From a virus: DNA of 36,926 nt. Location: positions 1 to 36,926 of IMG/VR virus record IMGVR_UViG_3300001460_000074, one strand, 5' to 3'. This document shows positions 1 to 5,947 of this stretch, piece by piece. The notes beneath the pieces are model-generated. The model did not search any database. It worked only from the letters and a program-made list of their open reading frames with translations, and was not told the origin of the DNA. Position numbers and translations under genes: made by a program. Within the stretch, counting starts at the first letter, position 1; every line of letters begins with the position of its first letter.

Positions 1-171
1 AGCTGTGCCTACATTTTCAACTCTACCCTTAATAGAATAGTCTTTATTAGAAAATAAATCTCTCATATCATCCCCATCTATTCTATAAGCATTTGGAGAA
101 TATTGTTGTTGAAGCATATCTGCTAAAACAGTTTTTCCAGCACATGGCTGACCAGTTAACCAGTATATCAT
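1..171 (-). CDS. cysC: APS kinase-like protein, N-terminal part (cut by window edge)
   Basis: The first 57 residues are visible; the gene runs off the left end. It starts at the ATG at 169-171, two bases from the stop of the preceding glycosyltransferase, so the two are probably translated together. Residues 4-15 carry a P-loop (LTGQPCAGKTVL, fitting GxxxxGKT). Residues 31-37 read IDGDDMR, the position of the LDGDNVR motif of adenylylsulfate kinases, and GRVENVG follows where that family has DRxENIRR. Known APS kinases phosphorylate adenylylsulfate to PAPS, the universal sulfate donor. With two sulfotransferases in the same gene run, PAPS supply is the natural role. The C-terminal half, including the lid, lies outside the window, so the gene could be broken there. 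Another small P-loop kinase is possible, but the DGDDMR plus ENVG pair favours APS kinase. Confidence 0.75.
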   Translation of the reverse strand, partial: MIYWLTGQPCAGKTVLADMLQQQYSPNAYRIDGDDMRDLFSNKDYSIKGRVENVGTA

Positions 172-172
172 A

Positions 173-1048
173 TTATTGTTTATTTATTGATTCTATAATT
201 TTATTTACATTAAATACCTCATTTAAATCATTATAGGGTATAGATGAAATATCTTGTGCTAAATTAAAGGGTTGATAAGCAGAATTTTGTAGTTGGGGTT
301 CTTTTGTAAAGGGTTCTGCTAAAATATTATCGTGTAATTTATAACCAAATATTTTTGGTTTTGTAGTAACCCAACAAACTGTAGATTTTTTACCTACAGC
401 CGCAGCTAAATGTTGACCAAAAGAATCTATTAATAAACTTTTTTTAGACAACTGTAATAATATAGCTATACTTCTGAATCCATCTAATGCTTGCATGGTA
501 TCAGGGTATGTATATTGATCTTTTCTTTTTACATGAATAACAGTATAATCATTTTTGTAATATTGGATTATTTCATTTATTATAGGTAAAGGAACATCTC
601 TTGTCCATGAATATTGAAAACCTTGACCTTGAGGCCCCCCATTAGGTTGAATAACCATTATAGGTTTTTCAGTATTATAAAAAGGTTTAAAATAATCTAT
701 TTCAGGTTGGGTAAGATAAATTTCGGGTTGTTCATTATTATAATGAAGCCCATAAATTTTACACCAAGTTTTTAACAAATGTTCTTTTTCAGTAATAAAA
801 GATGAGTTAGAATAAGGATCAGCAATAAAGACTTTACAATCTTGGTCTTTAACATATTTTAAATAAGCTCCCCCCATTTTTACTGTTTCAAAACATTCAT
901 TAATGTAAGGGTTGTTTAAAAATACATCAGGATAAGATGTAGCAACTATAATGTGGGCATTTTTATAGCGTTTTCTTAAAACTTTAACCATAGCTGTTGC
1001 CATGATACTTTTTCCTAAACCTCCATCTATCTGAAATATAATATTCAT
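173..1048 (-). CDS. Glycosyltransferase family 9 (heptosyltransferase-like)
   Basis: A 291-residue protein with the two-domain GT-B look of family 9 (ADP-heptose:LPS heptosyltransferase type). The N-terminus has a glycine-rich loop followed by a helix (GGLGKSIMATAMVKVL, residues 9-24), typical of where these enzymes begin their first Rossmann domain. Residues 131-140 (MVIQPNGGPQ) open the second domain. Residues 205-220 (LLIDSFGQHLAAAVGK) match the family's conserved D-S-x-x-x-H-L-A-A-A-x-G-K donor-site motif. The sugar and acceptor cannot be read from sequence. It lies between another glycosyltransferase and the APS kinase-like gene, which suggests a shared pathway making or modifying a surface glycan. 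The 84-base leader holds a hairpin and has no Shine-Dalgarno sequence. Confidence 0.78.
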   Translation of the reverse strand: MNIIFQIDGGLGKSIMATAMVKVLRKRYKNAHIIVATSYPDVFLNNPYINECFETVKMGGAYLKYVKDQDCKVFIADPYSNSSFITEKEHLLKTWCKIYGLHYNNEQPEIYLTQPEIDYFKPFYNTEKPIMVIQPNGGPQGQGFQYSWTRDVPLPIINEIIQYYKNDYTVIHVKRKDQYTYPDTMQALDGFRSIAILLQLSKKSLLIDSFGQHLAAAVGKKSTVCWVTTKPKIFGYKLHDNILAEPFTKEPQLQNSAYQPFNLAQDISSIPYNDLNEVFNVNKIIESINKQ

Positions 1049-1087
1049 TTGTAACTTTTTAATAAAATAATATATGTAACTTGTTTA

Positions 1088-1118
1088 AATATTCCTAATT
1101 ATCTTACTAAGGAATATT
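1088..1118 (-). other. Hairpin between two glycosyltransferase genes
   Basis: A perfect 9-base inverted repeat, AATATTCCT at 1088-1096 and AGGAATATT at 1110-1118, with a 13-base loop. It lies 14 bases past the stop codon of the 1133-1876 gene. No clear U-run follows on the transcribed strand, so a strong intrinsic terminator is unlikely. It could be a weak terminator, an RNA-processing site or an mRNA-stabilising end. It is the only intergenic stem of this length I noticed. Confidence 0.4.
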
Positions 1119-1132
1119 AAATTAAATAAACT

Positions 1133-1876
1133 TTATATACCACCCCAATTAACTGCTTCTGGGGATAAGTGTATACAAAAAGCGTCTAATGTAATAATTC
1201 TCCCAAATATTTTTGAGAATACTACATCATCAATCCCCGCATTATTAGATAATGAAGGATATATTTGATGTAAATTAGGATGTACTTTTAAATAAGTAGG
1301 TAAATGAAATAATTGAAAATACCCCCATCCTTTATCTTGGTCTTGAATTTTTTCAGTTTGGGTCCAATATTCTTGGGGATTAAAATTTTTAAGATCTATT
1401 TGTTCTTCTACATTAACCCTGCCCATAGTATATAAACAAAAAGATAGTTTTTTTCTATCTATTAATTCTTCATAAGGGGTATATGGACCATGTAGTTCAT
1501 AGCTTCTTACATTCATAAATTCCTTCTTTGAATACCCAATCATTTTAGGTCTTTTTAAAACAGGGTCTATTTGAATTATATTAGGAAAAAAATCAGGTAA
1601 AAGAATATCAGCATCAATATGTAAATACCATTCTTTATCTTTTCCTAAATAATCAAAAGCCTCATTAATAGCACATCCTTTAGCAAATTGTCTTGTGTAT
1701 AAAGTTTTTGAGAAGATATATTCTAGGTTGTGTTTTTTACATAAATTGATAGTGTCTACATCATCTTCAACTGTAACTATAACCCAACGTTTAAAAAAGC
1801 GTTTATTTGTTATACAATGCTTTAAAAAATGGGAATAAAAAACACATACCGTAATGGCATGTATATTTATGTTCAT
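1133..1876 (-). CDS. GT-A fold glycosyltransferase with DxD motif
   Basis: A 247-residue protein resembling GT2/galactosyltransferase-type enzymes. Residues 61-74 (TRQFAKGCAINEAF) match the segment these enzymes use to hold the nucleotide sugar. It is followed by HIDADILLP at 86-94, whose D88-A-D90 is the metal-binding DxD motif. Near the C-terminus, HLSPEAVNW (about residues 237-245) resembles the late His that completes the metal site in several phage glycosyltransferases. No membrane segment or signal peptide is seen, so it should act in the cytoplasm of the infected cell. It sits 18 bases after a sulfotransferase gene. Donor and acceptor are unknown. Confidence 0.75.
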   Translation of the reverse strand: MNINIHAITVCVFYSHFLKHCITNKRFFKRWVIVTVEDDVDTINLCKKHNLEYIFSKTLYTRQFAKGCAINEAFDYLGKDKEWYLHIDADILLPDFFPNIIQIDPVLKRPKMIGYSKKEFMNVRSYELHGPYTPYEELIDRKKLSFCLYTMGRVNVEEQIDLKNFNPQEYWTQTEKIQDQDKGWGYFQLFHLPTYLKVHPNLHQIYPSLSNNAGIDDVVFSKIFGRIITLDAFCIHLSPEAVNWGGI

Positions 1877-1894
1877 AACTATATTATATTTAAA

Positions 1895-2719
1895 TTAATA
1901 ACTATTCCAATTAGAGTAATCTAAATCGGGGTATAAAGCTTGGATAGCATCAACATCTGATTTAAAATATGTTTGTAAGAAAGATTTAGATGCATCATCA
2001 ATAGTAGTATCATATGATCCAACATGAACGCTTTTATATCCTGGGTCTGAATCTAATGTGTTTAATCCTAAAAATGTATATATTTTATTATACTCTCCTA
2101 AATTATCTGCTTCTATAGCTTCTTGGGTAGTTACATAAATGTTTTCTACCCCAAATGCATCTCTATAGGAAGTTAAATTTTCTAAATATAAACTTCTTTG
2201 TAAGAGGTTATTAGTTTCGGGGGTTAACCATTGTTCAGTACAATCATTAAATGTTAGATCTTTAAACTGGGCCCCGTATGATAAGTTAGGTCTTTGAAGA
2301 TGATTCCAATGACTAAATGCTCTTTTAATGGGATCTCTTAAAAAAATTAGAATTTTAACATCAGGTAAATCATTTTTTATTCTAGTAATTATTTGTGTTT
2401 GACCAGGTTCATTATTATAAAAATAATTTGGAGATGATTCACCAATAGCTTGCTTTCTTAGTGGGAAATATTGTGTATAAAAATCTAAACCTTGTTCATA
2501 ATTTAAATCTTTATTAAAATAATCAAGTTCTTTTGAATTAGGATTACTTAAACCCCCATCTAAACTATTAATGTCAATATTATAAAACTCATTAACCCTT
2601 TTTTTCCAATAAGGTTTAACACAATAAACATCTGAATGTAGACTTAAATTATGATTTGTGGCAGAAGTGCTGCCTTTCATTGTGCCCGCTATTATAAAAT
2701 TTGGTAAATTTGATTGCAT
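1895..2719 (-). CDS. Sulfotransferase (PAPS-dependent, heparan-sulfotransferase-like)
   Basis: A 274-residue protein with both PAPS-binding signatures. The 5'-phosphosulfate loop is AGTMKGSTSA at residues 11-20, corresponding to the family's GxxKxGTT/S with K15 as the catalytic-site lysine. The 3'-phosphate motif is FLRDPIKRAFSHW at 126-138, with R128 and S136. GESSPNYFY (93-101) matches the GExSPxY stretch common in carbohydrate sulfotransferases. The family moves sulfate from PAPS to a sugar hydroxyl or amine. There is no transmembrane anchor, unlike Golgi enzymes, as expected for a cytoplasmic phage enzyme. The acceptor is unknown; neighbouring glycosyltransferases suggest a glycan. A promoter-like element lies 18 bases upstream of the start. 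Confidence 0.85.
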   Translation of the reverse strand: MQSNLPNFIIAGTMKGSTSATNHNLSLHSDVYCVKPYWKKRVNEFYNIDINSLDGGLSNPNSKELDYFNKDLNYEQGLDFYTQYFPLRKQAIGESSPNYFYNNEPGQTQIITRIKNDLPDVKILIFLRDPIKRAFSHWNHLQRPNLSYGAQFKDLTFNDCTEQWLTPETNNLLQRSLYLENLTSYRDAFGVENIYVTTQEAIEADNLGEYNKIYTFLGLNTLDSDPGYKSVHVGSYDTTIDDASKSFLQTYFKSDVDAIQALYPDLDYSNWNSY

Positions 2720-2737
2720 AATATTTTTATTATTTGA

Positions 2738-2747
2738 TTATAAATAT
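2738..2747 (-). promoter_or_regulatory. Candidate late promoter element (ATATTTATAA)
   Basis: The minus strand reads ATATTTATAATC, and the 10-base core ends 18 bases before the sulfotransferase start. It is identical to five other intergenic copies in this window. The TATAA core resembles the T4 late promoter TATAAATA used by gp55-type sigma factors, one of which is encoded at 35300-36007. Confidence 0.45.
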
Positions 2748-2771
2748 ATTGAATTTAAGTTAATATTTATT

Positions 2772-3026
2772 TTATTTTAGATTATATGTTTTTTGCTCTA
2801 AATCTACAAACCCTTCCCCATGTTCTAATCTTAAATTTCCTAAAAGGGTGTTCTTCATATCCTGTAAATCAACATAATGTTGTTTTAAATATAATTCTCT
2901 TGTTTCTAATTCTAATTGATTCATTTTCATTTCTCCTAAGCTATGCATTAGCTCAGCCCACATTTTTTCAAAATGTAGGAGCTCTTCAATTTTTTCTTGA
3001 GTTAATGTAATTGTTTTATTTGTCAT
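2772..3026 (-). CDS. Small helical protein of unknown function
   Basis: An 84-residue protein, rich in Glu, Lys, Leu and Met, that looks almost entirely alpha-helical. Residues about 10-62 have the heptad spacing of a coiled coil, and the C-terminus (HGEGFVDLEQKTY) may be less helical. I do not recognise the family. The start overlaps the end of the upstream glycosyltransferase by 11 bases, which argues for a real, translationally coupled gene. Its place between a glycosyltransferase and a sulfotransferase would suit a small partner or scaffold for those enzymes, but nothing in the sequence shows this. An antisense reading frame over the same bases is a shadow. Confidence 0.65.
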   Translation of the reverse strand: MTNKTITLTQEKIEELLHFEKMWAELMHSLGEMKMNQLELETRELYLKQHYVDLQDMKNTLLGNLRLEHGEGFVDLEQKTYNLK

Positions 3027-4263
3027 TATTAGTATTTAAAAAATTTTGTAAGTTTAAAACATTAAAAGATGGATTTTCTTTGTCTGAAATTGTGAAATAT
3101 GGATTTGATTGAACACTTAAATTACATATAGGGTTATTTTCCAGGTATTCATAACAATATTCTGTTAAAAGATGAGGGTATAAATCTCTTAAATCAAACA
3201 AACCATAATTATTTATATAATATTTTGTATTTTTTTCAATGAATTTTATATTTGGTATTTTTTTTAATGCTCTAAGATATAATGTTTCTTTTAGGTTTTC
3301 AAATATATTTGGAAATTTTCTATAAACAATATGTACCTCATTGTAAATTTGGGATAAGTTAAAATAATTGATAAATGAGTCATACATTGATATATGAATA
3401 TTTTTTGGAATAGATGAATTTGTTTTAATTTTTTTTATTAAATTTGAAGGAATTCCTACTTCTTTTCCTTTTTCAGTTAAATGTTTACATAATACAGAAG
3501 GTACCATTAATATTTTTTTATCTTGTAATCTAACCCTTTTACTTATGTACCAATCGGGTCCTTTTTCATTTGAATCTGATTTTCTATCATCTAAAGGAAT
3601 AGTATTTTGTAAGATATTTGCAGGTAATAATACACACCCATTTCCTACAAAACCTACTTCTGTAGTGTTAGCGCTAACAAAATCATCTAAAGTACTACTT
3701 ATCCATTTTCTTTTATTAATACTTGCTACTAATTTTCTTTTGCTTTCATATTCACCTTTAATTGATGTATTCTTATGCCAGTTTTTACAAAAATAAAATC
3801 CTGATGTCATTCCTATATTACTATCTGATTTAAGTTTATAATATAAATCTTTTACAGCATTTATAGGAGGAATAGTATCATCATCTAAAATATGAATATA
3901 ATCATTAACTAAAGATGGTTGTAAAACTTTGGTTAAATTAACAGCAGTAGAACGGTGTTTTCCATAAGGGTTTTCTAAACGAACTTTATCTTCCCAATCT
4001 TCCCAACTATAATCATTATTAATTTTAGCGACTCCTGGTATTAAAGTAAGATTATATTTAGATTCTAAACCATATTCCTTAAATTTACTATCAAATAATG
4101 TTTTAAATTCTTCATTAAAAGATTGTACTATGTATAAATTAAGAGTTGTAATTTCTTTTGGAATTTCTACATTACTAATATAATTAAAAAGTGGGTCTAT
4201 AGTAGCTTTCCTACCTATCATAACAAGAGCTATGCCTAGACTTTTATTACTTTCCAAATTCAT
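3016..4263 (-). CDS. GT2-like glycosyltransferase with C-terminal extension
   Basis: A 415-residue protein. Residues 1-280 look like a GT-A glycosyltransferase. IHILDDDTIPP at 123-133 carries the metal-binding D127-D-D129. GFVGNGCVLLP near 205-215 and PDWYISKRVRLQDKKI near 236-251 match the acceptor and second-half motifs seen in GT2-type enzymes, with a late His (CKHL, about 262). The remaining 130 residues form a Lys/Asn/Tyr-rich helical region (about 290-415) that I do not recognise. It could bind the acceptor or a partner. The gene overlaps the upstream sulfotransferase by 17 bases and the downstream small gene by 11, so the three form one translational unit. Confidence 0.75.
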   Translation of the reverse strand: MNLESNKSLGIALVMIGRKATIDPLFNYISNVEIPKEITTLNLYIVQSFNEEFKTLFDSKFKEYGLESKYNLTLIPGVAKINNDYSWEDWEDKVRLENPYGKHRSTAVNLTKVLQPSLVNDYIHILDDDTIPPINAVKDLYYKLKSDSNIGMTSGFYFCKNWHKNTSIKGEYESKRKLVASINKRKWISSTLDDFVSANTTEVGFVGNGCVLLPANILQNTIPLDDRKSDSNEKGPDWYISKRVRLQDKKILMVPSVLCKHLTEKGKEVGIPSNLIKKIKTNSSIPKNIHISMYDSFINYFNLSQIYNEVHIVYRKFPNIFENLKETLYLRALKKIPNIKFIEKNTKYYINNYGLFDLRDLYPHLLTEYCYEYLENNPICNLSVQSNPYFTISDKENPSFNVLNLQNFLNTNNDK

Positions 4264-4855
4264 AATTAAATCTTTTTATATCTTTTTGGTATTTTTGCCT
4301 AACTAATTCTTCTATTTCACCTGTATAATATTCCCAATATGGTTTGTGGTTTGTTTTATTTCTGTGAGGTAATTTAGTTAATGGAAAACCAATTTTATTA
4401 CATACAAAATTAAAATCTTCTTGTAAGTTTTCAAATTGGCCTATAAAAATATCTTCTTCAATATTTCCATCTTCATCTTCAATCCATTCTAACGCTGGTA
4501 CGTTCCATATATCAAAATTAGAATGGTTGTTTTTTATATAGGTATCAAAATTAGTTGTTGGAGAAACTATACCTCTTTTTTTACCGAAAAAATAATCAGA
4601 TAGTTTTCTGTCCCAAGGATTTCGTATAAAAGTAAATTTAAAATATTGATCCCAATGTCTGTGTAATAAATTTATATACCCTTCTCTTTTACAACGCTTT
4701 AATCTTTCTTTTGTAGGGGTAGTATCATATAAATCAAAAAGTTCTTTTGAAGTTAAGTGATCTTTAATATCCCCAAATAAAGTAGAGCTAATGCTTCTTC
4801 CTGCAGTTTTATTTACATGGATAAAGATGCATTTATACTGTTGAGATATATTCAT
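4247..4855 (-). CDS. Sulfotransferase, chondroitin/dermatan 2- or 4-O type
   Basis: A 202-residue protein of the compact Sulfotransfer_2-like type. The 5'-phosphosulfate loop is FIHVNKTAGRSI at residues 11-22, with K16 in the P-loop-like turn (family: hxPKTAGTS/T). The 3'-phosphate motif is FTFIRNPWDRKLSDYFF at 74-90, with R78 and S86. Both PAPS contacts therefore look intact. It is the first gene of the cassette after the fibre genes and overlaps the next glycosyltransferase by 17 bases. It belongs to a different sulfotransferase branch from the enzyme at 1895-2719, which suggests two different acceptor positions. The leader has AAGG close to the ATG, the nearest thing to a Shine-Dalgarno sequence in the cassette. 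The acceptor is unknown. Confidence 0.82.
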   Translation of the reverse strand: MNISQQYKCIFIHVNKTAGRSISSTLFGDIKDHLTSKELFDLYDTTPTKERLKRCKREGYINLLHRHWDQYFKFTFIRNPWDRKLSDYFFGKKRGIVSPTTNFDTYIKNNHSNFDIWNVPALEWIEDEDGNIEEDIFIGQFENLQEDFNFVCNKIGFPLTKLPHRNKTNHKPYWEYYTGEIEELVRQKYQKDIKRFNYEFGK

Positions 4856-4908
4856 ATAACCTTAAATTGACCCCAATATAATAAGAAGAATTTAAATATC
4901 CTACCTAT

Positions 4909-5205
4909 TTACCAAGGTGTTCCAGCAATTGATTGGGTTGTTATTAATTTACTTAATGAAGAAGATAATTCAAGTTGAATAGCAGGTATATCAAAACTCC
5001 CTGTAATCCATCCTAATACTATATCTTGGGTTAAATCATCAAATGGGATATAATCAGGTTCAGATGCTGATCCAGTGACTATAATTGTACCCCCTTTACT
5101 TGCTGCTTGACCATTTGAGTAGGTCTCGTATGTATATTCTACATTATACACTAACCCATCAGATGAGTGTCTTGTTAAATTTCCTATGTTCCAAATATAT
5201 TCCAT
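4909..5205 (-). CDS. Small virion-associated protein (hypothetical)
   Basis: A 98-residue protein that begins MEYIWNIGNLTR and continues with alternating beta-strand-like segments (VYNVEYTYETY, KGGTIIVTG). It ends with a helical stretch and a Gly-Thr-Pro-Trp tail. In overall shape it resembles small proteins next to fibre genes in T4-like marine phages (an N-terminal W-N-I/S-x-L, a beta sandwich and a C-terminal GxPW). I recall this family only as uncharacterised, and the match is from memory. It is the last structural-looking gene before the sulfation/glycosylation cassette. A promoter-like element ends only 3 bases before its ATG, which would leave little or no 5' leader. Confidence 0.6.
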   Translation of the reverse strand: MEYIWNIGNLTRHSSDGLVYNVEYTYETYSNGQAASKGGTIIVTGSASEPDYIPFDDLTQDIVLGWITGSFDIPAIQLELSSSLSKLITTQSIAGTPW

Positions 5206-5208
5206 ATT

Positions 5209-5218
5209 TTATAAATAT
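5209..5218 (-). promoter_or_regulatory. Candidate late promoter element next to a start codon
   Basis: The minus strand reads AATATTTATAAAATATG. The ATATTTATAA core ends 3 bases before the ATG of the 98-residue gene. The spacing is much shorter than at the other copies (12-31 bases), so a transcript from here would be leaderless or would start inside the gene and mainly serve the cassette downstream. Confidence 0.35.
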
Positions 5219-5230
5219 TAAAAAATTAAG

Positions 5231-5947
5231 TTATGATATAACATCTAAAAATACAGAGAATGACCCTACATTACTCCCATAATGGGCAATTGCTAAATCT
5301 AAAGTATTATTACTTGAAGCAAAAGTAGTTGATGGTCCTCTAAACCAAAATCCATATCCAAACATATTAGCACCAGAAGTTTCAGTATAGGCAAAATATG
5401 GTGTACCGGTTACAGTTTGATCTACAGCTAAACCTGTGTCAGTAGAAGGGGGTTTAGTTGTAAGTCTTCTATTCCACCTACCACTACTAGTTCCAGTTGA
5501 TAAAGTATAAAAAGTAGCAGCGTCATATGCTGTTTTAGTAGCAGCAGTATTTGTTTGAGTAGTTTGCCAATTAGTCGTACTTGATGCAAAACTTAGGCTA
5601 GAATCCCCAAAATAAATATTTGCTCCTATTTGAAAATCACCTTGGTATGAAGTACCACTTGTTCCATTTGTATAATGAATTGCTAATCTACAAGTTTTTC
5701 CGTTATATATGCTACTAAAATCTTCTTGAACTATGTCCCAAGCTGTACTAGAATTTAAATTTTGTGTATATATAGCACTAGATAAACCCAAAGGAACATT
5801 TGAATATCCATAAAAATCAGATACAGCATCGGGGGCTGCAAATCCTGCAGTATCACTAAAGGTACCTAAAGATTGATCAGCGGATGATGCCCCTAATTCA
5901 ACCCTAATATCGTTTAAACTTAATTGTCCTGAACTTGGTAAAGCCAT
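5231..5947 (-). CDS. Fibre- or tail-tip-associated structural protein
   Basis: A 238-residue protein. The N-terminal 50 residues (MALPSSGQLSLNDIRVELG, then an Ala/Ser-rich stretch ending DFYGYSN) resemble the opening of many phage tail and fibre proteins. The rest is rich in Thr, Ser, Gly and aromatic residues with alternating hydrophobics, fitting an all-beta jelly-roll or lectin-like tip domain (for example GTPYFAYTETSGANMFGYGF near 182-201). No catalytic motif is visible. Its ATG overlaps the fibre stop by one base (TAATG), so it is made with the big collagen-like fibre and may cap or assist it. A role in receptor contact is inference. Confidence 0.6.
   Translation of the reverse strand: MALPSSGQLSLNDIRVELGASSADQSLGTFSDTAGFAAPDAVSDFYGYSNVPLGLSSAIYTQNLNSSTAWDIVQEDFSSIYNGKTCRLAIHYTNGTSGTSYQGDFQIGANIYFGDSSLSFASSTTNWQTTQTNTAATKTAYDAATFYTLSTGTSSGRWNRRLTTKPPSTDTGLAVDQTVTGTPYFAYTETSGANMFGYGFWFRGPSTTFASSNNTLDLAIAHYGSNVGSFSVFLDVIS

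Noticed and set aside
2738-2747. Reading the repeated motif as a plus-strand TATAAATA late promoter
   Set aside because: The opposite strand does contain TATAAATA at these sites, but no plus-strand gene exists in the window, so plus-strand promoters would only make antisense RNA. The minus-strand reading, ending in TATAA, fits the genes. Direction should still be confirmed by 5'-end mapping.
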